Positions 12,035 through 23,169 of a stretch of DNA of 64,000 nt are shown in pieces; the stretch's first letter is position 1, and each line of letters begins with the position of its first letter. This DNA comes from Agarophyton chilense (taxonomy: Eukaryota; Rhodophyta; Florideophyceae; Gracilariales; Gracilariaceae), in the NCBI GenBank assembly GCA_030374765.1, contig JARGXX010000113.1, positions 992,001 through 1,056,000 on the forward strand, in the 5' to 3' direction. The notes under the pieces are model-generated. The model saw only the letters and a list, made by a program, of their open reading frames with translations. It had not been told where the DNA came from and made no database searches. A program made the translations under genes and the position numbers.

Positions 12035-13195
12035 GACGTCTTTCTACTTAAGCATGCTGAAAACCTACTCATTTTTTGCAAACGCACACTTCACTATTTG
12101 CCGAAAAGGCAATTACAATGATTATGTTTTCTGACATCGGTACCGTACTTAAGGCTACCTATTCCCTCGATCTTTGCTTTTTACATCTTTTTACCAGTAA
12201 TGGATCAAATGGGGGGACTGGCGTGTAAAATCTAGCAGCATCCAGCTTTCGTATGAAGTAAAAGCTACAGATTAGCTCAGAACAAGCAACGGAGCCGGTA
12301 CTGCTTCCTTTTGCCAAACCAAGCGCAGAAAAGTACACATTCCAGGTTCGTGATATGTACACGACGAGCTGCAATATGTTTAGATGGTTTTATATTAATT
12401 TTTTTAAAAATTTCAATGAATAGCTTGGGTACGCGTAAACGAGTTCTTCGGAGATCTCTGGACGGCCCTCCGAACACAGAATAGGGTCCAAATATGGCCG
12501 AGACGGAGACAAAATAAGAGCGTTTAGGTCTAAGACCCGTGGGAACGTAAAACTAATAAAGTTGTGAAAATCTTCTTGTTCAGAAACAGTCCAAAACACG
12601 GCCGAAACACGGCCGAAACACGGCCGTCCAGCTCAACAAGACACGCCCATCATCGATAGTCATGTTTTCTCACAGATTATCGCCGTGAACGCCCATATTT
12701 CGTCCACCTCTCGGCCATATTTGGGCCATATTCGTTGTTTTTAGGGAGTGATGGGCCACATGCAAATACGAATTACACGATAGCGGCAACTAAGAAGCGA
12801 CCTGCCTCGCATGCGTGCCTCTCAACCCGTTCTGCACCTTTTAGAGTCAACGTCTACTTTTGTCTTGGAATATAGGAGAAGGAGATTTTTTCTTGAATTA
12901 CACAAAGAAACGATTTATAGAATTGGAAGCTTCCTTGTATCTGATTTGTTTGAAGAGGTATCGTCTTGGGTCCGCAACGATGCGAAAGAATTCCCCCATC
13001 AACTGGGTTCTATGTTAATATATATGTAAACAACACCGTTAGTTTGTTCGTGAATGGCTCTAAGAATTAATCTTGGAAGTAACCGCCACATTTTTTGAAT
13101 ATTCCAGGTGTCTTCGATCTCTAGGTATTAAAGAGATATCTGGATTTGTCCTCGCCTTAACTGATCCGTCAGGTGTGAACTTACCGAGAGATTTT
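12035..13195. other. No gene recognised
   Basis: AT-rich sequence with a GGCC-rich patch at 12470-12720. The short frames on both strands resemble nothing I know. It lies between element D and the 5' LTR of A1. Confidence 0.5.
12594..12626 (+). repeat. Three perfect tandem copies of AAACACGGCCG
   Basis: The 11-base unit occurs three times head to tail. The surrounding 250 bp are enriched in GGCC-containing words, similar to the left end of transposon T (29080-29250), where a CGGCCCTCCGA word also occurs. It might be a subterminal repeat of a DNA transposon, but that is weak. Confidence 0.8.
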
Positions 13196-13641
13196 TGTAA
13201 AGGAACAACGATTGAGGTGGTGTCTTGTAAGCCGCCAGGGCCTGAGGAATCTTACAGATGCCACGTGGACTGGTCGACATCATCTGGACAAATTTAGATA
13301 ATTATTTTATTTTATTCAGTGTGGTAAAATAGCTTTACAGGTCAAGGGAGATCCCAGCGCCTTGTCATTGTTTTTTACTTGGCTCGAGGGGCGCTACTCC
13401 TTTAAAATCAGGGAGGCAGCGTCAGGATACTAAATCCCACTCTTTGGTACAATTGTTCCATCAAATGGTCTTCAAGCCATCGTTTCCGTAGCTCCGACCT
13501 GTAGGACTACGCAGTAAACGCCAGCCCATTGCACCAAGTACTCGGGGAGTGCCACCGTCAAGGATACGGACCTTAGGACCCGCTCTACCACGCTACCTCA
13601 GGTTAAGACTAGTACGCTGACACACCAGTCATTGCGTTACA
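13196..13641 (+). repeat. A1 5' LTR (LTR-A family)
   Basis: It starts TGTAAAGGAACAACG and ends GCGTTACA, so it has TG...CA ends. It matches 22723-23169 and 24312-24756 along its whole length. It would supply the promoter and polyadenylation signals. A TTTAGATAATTATTTTATTT stretch at 13293-13312 is the most AT-rich part. Confidence 0.93.
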
Positions 13642-13644
13642 TTT

Positions 13645-13657
13645 TGGTCTCCCGACT
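13645..13657 (+). other. A1 primer-binding site
   Basis: The sequence TGGTCTCCCGACT lies three bases after the LTR end, as expected for a site complementary to a tRNA 3' end. A2 has TGGTCTCCCGAAT at the same place after its LTR (24760), which confirms conservation. Confidence 0.8.
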
Positions 13658-13844
13658 TATAATACCATAGGTATAATTGAGCTGACCATTGGAAAGAAGA
13701 ATTATGCGGATTCTAGACTTCGGTTTAATTCCCCAACGGACCACAAGTACAGAAGCAACCGCCATCATGGATGCAGGAAACACACCCAACTGACCAGACT
13801 ATAGGAATTCTACCGCAGAACAGGTTGCGACTGCAACGCTGACG

Positions 13845-15895
13845 ATGTCGCCCGGCCCTCAGGTTGATGCCGTGAGCGACCGCAGGAGCACGAGAAGCCA
13901 ACCGCAAGAAGTACTGACCCCCATGGCTAACCCTGAAAGGATTCGCCGGGAACCCACGGTGGCAGGGCGTTTACGAGAAAGCCTCACCAGGGCCACCTCT
14001 AGGCCAGGGACACCCCAAGGAGAAACCCACCAGACCGAAGGAATTAGACAGAACATGCCCGCATGGCTTTCCGACCTTCTCTGGCCCCGTCTCCGTGAGC
14101 TCTGCTCAGACCATGTGGATTCCATTGTGGACATGCGACCCGTTACGGCGATCGCTGACCATACGGATTACCTCATTACGCGAATAATCCCTAAGGTAAC
14201 GGAGTCTGAATTATTCATAGACTCCTTCCTACAGGCCGTTCAAGGAGCAGTCACTAGCCAGCCAGGCAATGCGTTCCCGAGGACCACTCCAAAAGTCAAG
14301 CATCCGGTTTCCATATGGCAATCCTCTACCGAACCCCCAGGAGTGGCGGTATTACCCGCCCCTCGCCGGGAACACCATAAAGAATATCCAATGGAAAGAC
14401 AATCTAGGAGCAGAAGAGAAGCTCTGCGTCTAAAAGAGATTCCGATTGATCGACCCAAAGGACAATATGAGAGACAGCGACCTCAGGGCTCCATTAGATC
14501 TGATATAGAGATCGATCCTTTTGGTCCCCATTCCGCTGGAGAGGAACGAAGTAACCACAGGAGAAAATAGAACAGAAAGAGTAGAAAAAGAGACCATTCG
14601 GGCACCAGTTATTCCGCTTGGGACTAAATCGAAAAGACCGACTCGGAAGAGGATGAGGCTGCCGTTCGAGGCCTCCAACCCCTGACAACATCCAACGAAC
14701 TTTTTCTTATCGTTCTAGACTACCGGAATTCCCGATTGGCCGACCAGCCTGCAAAAAATTCTGTTTTTGTGGCTCGAAGAGTCGCCAAATGGGCCAAACG
14801 GATGCAACAAACCATTACGGACAAGTTCTCGGGTTCCGATCCCATTGCTGTCCTTAGGTTTCTTAGTATTTTCCGTACCGCCTGTGATCAGCACGGTGTC
14901 CACGAGGGCGCCGCTCTGTACCTTTTCCAATTCTTCTCCACAGGGACAGGCGCATGACGGAGTGGTTTCGAAGATATCTGGTACAACTGACCTCTTGGAT
15001 GCTCAAGACCGTGAGCTCCTCAGGTCATACCCTCAGGTTGTTCATTACCTCTTGGGAACCTATGCCACAGATGACGTTATAATGGATGCCTACCAGGAAT
15101 TAATATCTTTTAGGCAGAGCTCCAACATGACCGAATCGGCTTTCGCAAACCACCTATGGAAGAAAGCTTACCGATGTGGAAACGTATTCTCCGAAAAACG
15201 GCTCAAACGTCTTTTCATCATGGGATTACTACCTGCCGTTAGGACACATTTCCGTAATTACCACACGGAAAACCCACATTACTCCTTCCAACGACTCGTA
15301 ACCTACGCCGAAGGATACGGAAAACCATACAGGACTTCCAGGCGCAATGCTGACATATCCAGAGGACACGCAACTCCATTGCGTAAACCAAACCAAGCCC
15401 ATTTGGCTAGCTCCACGGAATCGGACATGGATTCATCACTCCATTATGCCGACTAGGAAGATATCCGCGCGGTTCATTTCAGTGCCCCTCCGTCTGGCCC
15501 CCCATCATATACTTCCCAGGGAATTACAGCAACCATTGGACCACCCACACCCGAGTAAACCCCCCTTCTACTCCGCAATGAGGTTTTTGGTCGCTGACCA
15601 AGGGCTTGCTTCCGCTGCCTTTCCATGGTCCAACACTGTGAATGCACGAGGGGTCTGCCTGAGGATGCTCGCAAACACCTTCTAGTCCTAAGGGAAGAGA
15701 ATTACAAGGTGCAAAGATCCGAGGGAATATTCAACAGGGCACATCAACGAACCACAGGGACCCCTCCACGTTCTTCCACGCTTCCGGACACTCCAATCAA
15801 AGCCACACAGGTCCACGCCATTATAGATCCTACGGACGACCTCAAAAAGGAATTTTATCCTCAGGAAGAAACGGAAACACCACCGAAAAACCCTT
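13845..15895 (+). pseudogene. A1 gag
   Basis: The start MSPGPQVDAVSDRRS matches the gag start in A2. The N-terminal third is Arg/Pro-rich. The capsid-like part carries ITDKFSGSDPIAVLRFLSIF, ALYLFQFF, LLRSYPQVVHYLLGTYATDD and FANHLWKKAYRCGNVF, resembling a retrotransposon gag capsid. A stop lies at 14568, a frameshift near 14945, a stop at 15454, and another shift after that. A Cys-rich patch ACFRCLSMVQHCECT near 15610 may be a remnant zinc knuckle. A last segment through EETETPPKNP leads to the protease. It would encode the structural protein of the particle. Confidence 0.85.
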
Positions 15896-16084
15896 AGAGG
15901 GTCGACGCGAGGCAAATCTTCCCTTTTTAAGCCCCTGCCTCAACCAATTGGACAGTCATGAGCCAAAGAGCTCTTAAACCCCCAATACCAACCACCCAGC
16001 ATGGAGAACTCAGGTTGAACCACAATTTGAACACAGTAACGACCCTGTCTGTATCTTCAGGAAAGAGAACTGAAAAGCTCGAGT

Positions 16085-16620
16085 AACCGTGGGACTTCGT
16101 TCCAACAACTCTCGAGTGACCACAGCCGTACTAGACACAGGCGCTGGTCCCAACTTGGTCCATTTTAAGCTGGCAAGAATTCTTTCATGGAAATAATTCC
16201 CCCAGGATTACCGATGCATCAAGTAGACCAATGGACATTAAAGGGATAGTACCACTTTACCTACACTGAGGACGATTCAGAATCCGCTCGTGGTTCCTTT
16301 TATGACCTAACATGGGTGCTGACGCAATCCTAGGGACCTCCTTCATCGATCGATACATTAAGGCTATTCATATAGGCCTTAGAAAAGTTTCATTCTACTG
16401 CGCTCCTTCCATCTCCATAGTTGGTTCCGCCCTAGGGCCAGAAGCTAATCTCAAACAAGCAGTTATCTCCGAAGATACTAAGTCCAATAAGATTCGCTTA
16501 TCGAAAGCCATAGCGATACCCCCGATGACCCAAATCACCGTATCGATCCATTCCCAGTCCTCAAGTCTCGTTTCGATACAAAACCACCCGAAAACGGTTC
16601 TAAGCACATCACCTTGATGG
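16085..16620 (+). pseudogene. A1 aspartic protease
   Basis: The retropepsin active site LDTGAGPNLVHF is at about 16132. Two stops follow, then GADAILGTSFIDRYIKAI in an open stretch from 16312 and SKAIAIPPMTQITVSIHS. The same domain in A2 is split by transposon T. Compared with A2, A1 has lost roughly 250 bp after TVLSTSP at the protease-RT link, which fuses the linker to the RT fingers out of frame. Confidence 0.85.
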
Positions 16621-18108
16621 ACAATGGAGTAATGGACATGCGCCCAAACAGGCTCTGACCTTCGGGATGATGCTAGACCACAGTTCCAGCACCCATACCG
16701 TACAGGCTTGAAAAGTATGGAAATTGTCGCCGACCAGATGAGCAAAATGCGCAAAGCTCACGTCATAGAGCCGGCGCCTCCTAACCAATCCTAATGGACA
16801 AGTTCCCTTGTCTTCGCGGCTAAGAAGGACGGCTCCGTCAGGTTCTTTGTTGATTATAGAAAGCTGAACGCAGAAACCAAGAGGGACTAATACCCGATAC
16901 CCCGTATGGACTACTCTGTAGATTCTTTAGGTGAAGCAGCCGTATTCACTATACTGGACGCTAATTCCGAATATTAGAAAATCTCTATGGCTGAGAATGC
17001 AAGAGGGCTAAAAACTTTCACCACCCACGAAGGTCTGTTCAGATTTACTCGTATGCCCTTTGATTTCAAAAATGCGCCAGCGACCTTCCAACGAGTAATG
17101 GACATCACACTGTCCAGAACTAAATGGAAATTCGCCTTCGTCTATTGAGATTGCGTAATAATCTTCTAACGAACCCTGAAGGAACACATTTGGCACGTTA
17201 GGACAGTGCTAATAATTCTACAGGATGCCGTAGTAACACTGAAACTCCGCAAATGCGCCTTCTATCAGGCCTTAGTGAACCACCTCGGTCACGTCGTCCT
17301 TCCAGGAAAGTTAAAGGTAGCCAAACGGACCACGGATGCGATCAGCCAGGCTAAAACTTTCAAAACCTACACGTAACTAGGATCCTTTTTGGGCTGGTGC
17401 AATGATTACCGACGTTTCGTCCAAGGATTCGCTAAAAATACAGCCCCTTTCAGCGCAATATTGAAGAAGGAAAAACCTTCGGAGTTTGAATGCCTTGCCG
17501 AGGACCAATATCAGACATTTCAGACTCTAAAAGACAAATAGCTGAACCCACCCATACTGGATTTACCAAAACCCAATAGGCCCTTTGTCTTCGACACAGA
17601 CGCTTTTGATGCCCAAGTAAGATGTGCATTGCTACTGGAACAAGATTCACCAAAATATCATCGATGTAATGGATACTGGAGCAGAACGCTCACCAGCGCG
17701 GAGCGAAACTATAGTACTACCGAAAAATAATGTCTCGCCATAGTATGGTCAGTATTAACAAGCCGACCATACCTTGGGGAAACTAGGTTCAACCTTAGAA
17801 TAGACCACGATTCACTTCGCTGGTTACTCAATTTGACCGACGCATCAAGGCGCCTCGCTCGTTTGCGCCTTAGGCTGTCAGAGTATTACTATGATATAAA
17901 CTATAGGCCAGGCATCAAGAACCAGGCCGCAGATGCCTTCTCGCGAATCATTACAGACGGAACTGATGACACGCCATTGGACGAACTCATTTCTACTCCC
18001 TTCACCGATGATGGACCTCAGGATAATACGGAAACGGATTACCTTATGGGTACGGTCAAAATGGATGATCCTGCGGTAAAGGAGAATGAAGTCTACTTAT
18101 TGGACTGA
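16621..18108 (+). pseudogene. A1 reverse transcriptase and RNase H
   Basis: RT motifs seen are FFVDYRKLNAETKRD, FTILDANSEY then a TAG at 16975 where other gypsy elements have Trp, RMPFDFKNAPATFQRV, and a degraded active site VY*DCVIIF (normally YLDDVIIF). RNase H shows FVFDTDAFDAQVRCALL, RIDHDSLRWLL and KNQAADAFSRI. Most stops are single substitutions in a conserved frame: GAA, TCA, CAA or TTG codons have become TAA or TAG. The frame ends with YLLD and a TGA at 18106, which A2 shares. No active polymerase is possible. Confidence 0.9.
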
Positions 18109-18239
18109 GAGACAGTACCACCCAATTCGACACCACCTCAGGTTAATTTAATAACCCAAGAGGAAAAGAACTCCTCCCCATACCTATTGAGGAGCTCTTC
18201 AAGGCGCAGGTCGAAGACGATTAATGCAAGGAAAAGGCC

Positions 18240-19800
18240 CAATTAGTAGAAACCCCTGCATTCCTATTTGACTACGACCGATTAGGACTACTGTGCCGCC
18301 GCGAACCACTCGATGGCGCACTCCAACGGGTAGTACCAGGATCACTGAGGATGCGATTCCTATACCTCGCCCATTTTCCTCGCTTGGCTGGTCACCCTGG
18401 AGGCGGGCGAATGTACCAGACCCTAAGGAAATTCTTCTACTGGCCACTAATGGCGCAGGACCTATGGCAAACCGCACGGAACTGCACTTCGTGGGCACAA
18501 ATCCGAGGATATTGCGCCAACCATCAGACCAAATTGAAACTTTTCTTCGCTGCAGGGCCGATGGAATTCGTCGCGATGGATATAATTGGACCTTTGCCCA
18601 CGTCGTCCCATCGGAAAGGGTTTGCTTTGGTAATAACCGATAGGTTTACCGAACTTACCTGAGCCCTACCTCTAGAAAAGACAACAGCCACAGATGTCGC
18701 CGCGGCATTCTTGTCCTACTGGGCATATCCCTATGGAATACCAGTCTACCTCCTTACGGATAATGGAAGCTAGTTTGTATCCAAATTCTTTTCGCACGTT
18801 TGTGCTTCCTTATGTACCAAACATGTAACCATAACGGCATAACACCCTCTAAGCAATGGCCAAGCCGATCGCTTCAACCGTACCCTTCTGGACCGATTGG
18901 CACAATACGTATCGTAGCACCAATTGGACTGGGACTACTACGTTGAACCACTGTTTTATGCCTACAACACTCAAGTACACGCTTCCACGGGGACAACACC
19001 TTTTGATTTAATGCTAACGAGATCGCCACCGCCGATAGCTGTTTACCTTCAGGAGTCAATTATACTCCAGGACATAACCGAAGGAAGGACTCATCCTAAG
19101 GCGAAACACTACTCGCGCCGACGCATCGACAGCATTATCTAATCCACTAGAACTATACTGACCAAAGCCCAACGGCGTTAAAAGGTCACTTTCGACAAGG
19201 CCGTTCGGAACACACCGACCTTTGGGAAAGGAGAAATGGTTTAACTGGACCGTCCACCGAGGGATAGTGAGGACCTCGATAACACTACGGGGAAGCTCTT
19301 CTCCCGATCTCTGAGACTATACAAAGTTCTTAAGGCCAATCAACATACCATTACGTTACTAATCGACGGCCTACAGGACAACGTATCGATGGATCGGGTG
19401 ACACGAGCTCCCAGCTCCCCCGATTCACCAACGTACCAGTCCCCTGGCCCAACAGAATCACCCCGACCTCAGACCGAGGCTCAGGTCCCCACAGCTCCTA
19501 AGGAAATATCCGCGGACCCGACTGTCCCCACGGACCGATTAGTCAATGGCATTGACGATGACCAATCTCTCTGAACCGACTCCTGTGGATTCGCCTCTCT
19601 GGACCACACACTCCTTCCGGAGGAGGAATACCAACAGGAATACGTTATTGAACGAATCATCTCCGCCAGTCGGGGAGAAAATGCGATAATGCGCTATCGC
19701 ATCCGTTGGTTTGGCTATACTCCAAAGGAAGATACTTTGCAAAAATCCTCAAAACCATTCCGGCTAATTTTATCGCCCGCTGCTGGCGAAAAACGGCAGC
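18240..19800 (+). pseudogene. A1 integrase with C-terminal chromodomain
   Basis: The zinc-binding part FLYLAHFPRLAGHPGGGRMY and NCTSWAQIRG precedes the core. The core has FVAMDIIGPLPTSS (first Asp), LLTDNGS followed by a stop (second Asp), and a region HYVEPLFYAYNTQVHAST. A GPY-like tail, DGLQDNVSMDRVTRAPS, follows. At 19641-19790 comes a chromodomain: YVIERIISASRGEN and YRIRWFGYTPKEDT, with aromatic cage-like residues; a frameshift at 19752 damages its last helix. Chromodomains direct integration to marked chromatin in chromoviruses. The integrase frame differs from that of the RNase H. Confidence 0.9.
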
Positions 19801-20123
19801 ACGGAGGGCAGCCTTCAGGAGGGGGCAACCGTTGGCTCGAATAACACAAACAGCCTCCCGAAACGTCTTTCAATACACTTCCGGACACGACGGTCCGCCG
19901 TAGCGCCCGCATCAGGGAACAACGTCAGTTCTCAGGTGACACCTGAGGAAGACCTCAGGAAGCTGTCAAGGTTCGGACGGCGTCAGGGGTCACGCACGTT
20001 GGAGGCATACACGAGCGACTTTGGGAAAGTACAAGCATTATTTTATTTGACTAACTAGCAGAGGCCTAAAATCCCTCGTCATGACCTCAAGATTCGCGAA
20101 AGCGCTCCGAACGCCAAAAGGAA

Positions 20124-22085
20124 TCACTGGGGAGGCACTGGAATAACCCGGTCGTCCTCATTCAAACGTGCAGGAGCGAATTCGGAACTAGGATCACCCG
20201 AGGAGCCTACTGTACCAATAGGACCGGCACCAGCGAGCAAAGCACCGTTCTTCGGCGAAGATTCACTTGAGGGGCTATTGTCACCATCGAAATCCTCCCG
20301 GTCGCTCAAATTTAGACTATACCTCGTATCCAAGTCGGCAGTAACCCTCTGGGACCTCATTTGTGTATTCTGCTTCAGAAGATTGACCATAGCCGTCCCC
20401 AGATCTTGAACCTGCTGGACAATCGTGGCGTAGAGCGCCGAGAGACCGGTCCAGGAGCAAGCTTCCCTCAGCACTGTCGCAATGTCCATCGAAGCAGTAA
20501 TACCAACTGTACGGCAGACATGAGGGAGATCGGCGGCTGCAGCCTTGACCGAAGCCAGAAAATGCGGCGAAGGAGAGAACGGAGCAATGTCGACGCCCAC
20601 AGTGGAGTTCAGAGCCATCGAATCATCTAAGGGACTAGCGGCTTCGACAGTAACCTCTCCAAGAAGGATGTCCACTAGGGCGACGGGCAGCTCATAGGAG
20701 AGTTCACCCTGAGGAGCAGCGCCCGAAGGGGCTGGAGGAGGAGAAACGGTCGTCAACATAAGATTGGATTCGACGGGAGGATTGACGCCCTCCACGGGCA
20801 GGATGAAGGGATCGTCACCGAATGTTTCTCCGCCGGAAATGCCAGCAGGAACCATCGGCGTGGCTTCCAAATCAGGCTCGAAGCACAGGAGATCGAAACG
20901 AATGGCCTTCGGGTAATAGTCAGGCACATGATGCCGCAGAATGTCCGATGGTTGATTCGTCCAAGCCTTGGCGGGATAGGTACGAGTGTCATCCCGACCC
21001 TGCAAATGTAACCATAATTTTCGTGAACGAGTCTGTATCATGATTATACCAAAGGAACCCGGGAGTCCTGCTCCACTCCACCTCTAGTACATGATCCAAA
21101 TGGGCCTCAGCCTCATCGAAGGCGAACTGGGTCCCACGGACGATATTCTGGATGTCCAGGTTCCTTACGAAACGTATCATGATGTCCGGAAGCGGGACTA
21201 CACGAACTCTAGGGCCGGGTATGTGCTCATCGTGCCATACCCTCCAATCATCCGAACGGACATTACCACGGACTCCGTACTTCGCGGTATCCAGGAATGC
21301 CATAAGGGAAATTACGCCGAACTCGACGTAGAGTAACTTCGAAGAAAACCAAGACCTTCGTCATCGCCCATGAGTTGGGACGAATGATACGCTACTACGG
21401 ACGGCGTGGAAACCAATAAGAGCAGCCAGATACGCCAGTAAAGACCCCATTGGTCCTCATCCACGCGGGGAAGCGATCAGTATAGTGGAGGACGCTTGTC
21501 GGTGCTCATGTCGTGAAACCCCACCTGTTGCCAACAGAAGAAGAACTCCAGGGATTGACGCAAATCACCATCGGGCTCATGTACCTCGTTACATTAAAGC
21601 CTGTTGGACATACAAAACAGGCGGTCTTGCGGCAGTCAGAAGCACATGAGCGCCAAAAGGCTGTGACCCGCCGTAGCAAATCTCACGTGATGCGAAATAA
21701 AGTCCTCATATAGGTCCGAAAGAAGTTTGTTCACCTTGAACTGGTACTCGGCTTCCTTCGCACAATGGACATACGGCATGTTCGCTTGGATGAGGGTAAG
21801 ACAGCTCGTTGCCGAACGCGGATCCACAGGACAATGCAACCAACGGTTACACCACAAGACGTTGCGCGCCTTCTTTTCGCCCCTGCAGAACTCAGGGGTC
21901 TTAGCGAACCTTCGGGCATCGAGATACACGTGACAAAACCTCTGGAATTTTTCCACAGAGGTCGGCAGAATGGCATGACGCGCTGCCCGCGGGTTTCGTC
22001 CAATGGTATGGTCAAAACGGTCCCCGGGGCGCTCATACGTCACTTGGTATCCCAAGGAATTCCCGGCTTGGTTGTTTGAAGCCAT
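20124..22085 (-). pseudogene. Antisense accessory ORF of A1
   Basis: This gene lies between the integrase and the 3' LTR, on the opposite strand to pol, with 3' ends facing each other about 220 bp apart. A likely start is MASNNQAGNSLGYQ at 22085. The next recognisable block (21260-21010) reads PLPDIMIRFVRNLDIQNIV, EAEAHLDHVL and GFLWYNHDTDSFT. A frameshift near 21000 leads to SDILRHHVPDYYPKAIRF and DDPFILPVEGVNPPV. A Pro-rich linker and a helical C-terminal region (SMDIATVLREACSWTGLSA) follow, then an acidic tail. A2 has a clear homologue and D a distant one. No family is recognised; it is not an env with obvious membrane segments. Confidence 0.75.
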
Positions 22086-22709
22086 GGCGCCGCTGCAAAC
22101 AGGTTGGTGCGCCAGGAAATGAATCGGCAAACCGACGAAAGCAACAAAGGTTGGGCGGAGAGTAGCGTATCCAACAGGCTTATAAGGCGTGTTCTGCATC
22201 TTTCGCGACCAATGGAGGAATACCACGACGGGGAAGAAGAAAGATGGAACTGTATCGGGTGGGATGACCGAGGTGAACCCGAATGGACGAAGAGCGCACC
22301 ATGGATCACGGCGGACGACGTGCGTAGGGTCGCCAAAGAAATAGCGGGGAAGAGCGAAAGCGGCGATGACCGACCCTTCGGTGCGCGTACAGTACATAAG
22401 GTGAATTAATTGCCATCCTGGCGCCAAGGATCAGCTTATACGCTCTCATACCCGCAAGGATGGTGGCGATGCGACGCCCCGTCGTGCCCAGTGGTAACGA
22501 GAGCAAGTAAGCGCTTACGTCCCCCGGATTGGTCATGAGACGCAGACATGTCGCACACGGCACCGCTCGTGTCCATGCCATTAGGATGCTGAAGGTCACG
22601 AGGTTCTGACCCTGTAGGCAAGATTGTGGATTGACCTAAAGGTCCGACTAGGGCCAGACACCCAGGAAGATGTGAGACAAGTTGGACTTCGCCGTGACGT
22701 TCGAATCAT

Positions 22710-22722
22710 AAGAAGGGACATA
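22710..22722 (+). other. A1 polypurine tract candidate
   Basis: The stretch around AAGAAGGGACATA directly precedes the TG of the 3' LTR, where plus-strand synthesis would start. It is short and interrupted by C and T, so moderately convincing. Confidence 0.5.
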
Positions 22723-23169
22723 TGTGAAGGAGCAACGATTACGATTGAGTTTTGTAAGCCGCCAGGGCCATATGTATCTCACAGACGCCACGTGGACTGG
22801 CCGACCTTAGCTGGACATATTTAGATATTTGTTTTAATTTATTTAATGTAAATAGGATAGCTTTACAGTGCAAGGGATATCCCAGCGCCTCGCCATTGAT
22901 ATTTACTGGGCTCGAGTGACGCTTCTTTCTTAGAATCAGGTAGGCACCGCTAGAATACTAAATTACCCTCTTGGGTATATTAGTTCCACCTATTTGTCTT
23001 GCAGCGGTCGTTTCCGGAGCTCAGACCTATGGGACTACGCATTAAACGCCCGCCCATTGCACCAAAGACTATGGGAGTGCCGCCGTCAAGGATACGGACC
23101 ATAGGACCCGCTCTACCACGCTACCTCAGGTTGAGACCAGTACGCTGACCTACCAGTCATTGCGTTACA
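22723..23169 (+). repeat. A1 3' LTR (LTR-A family)
   Basis: It starts TGTGAAGGAGCAACG and ends GCGTTACA, aligned throughout with the 5' LTR at 13196 but with many substitutions and a few small indels. The flanking bases do not duplicate those at the left end. Confidence 0.93.

Larger units (their letters stand above)
13196..23169 (+). mobile_element. Ty3/gypsy retrotransposon A1, full-length, chromodomain-bearing, inactive
   Basis: The element is bounded by two related LTRs of 446 and 447 bp in the same orientation. It contains a primer site, gag, protease, RT, RNase H, integrase with a terminal chromodomain, then an ORF on the opposite strand, and a purine tract before the 3' LTR. The LTRs differ at many positions, and no target-site duplication is seen (left flank ATTTT, right flank GGCAA), so it is an old insertion or a recombinant. 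All reading frames are broken. Confidence 0.95.

Noticed and set aside
12594-12626. Regular repeats as a CRISPR-like array.
   Set aside because: The 11-bp units are directly adjacent, with no spacers, in a eukaryotic setting.
22104-22409. Plus-strand frame of 101 codons before the A1 3' LTR, with protein-like composition.
   Set aside because: It overlaps the upstream part of the antisense ORF, and A2 has lost this region, so no second copy is available to decide.
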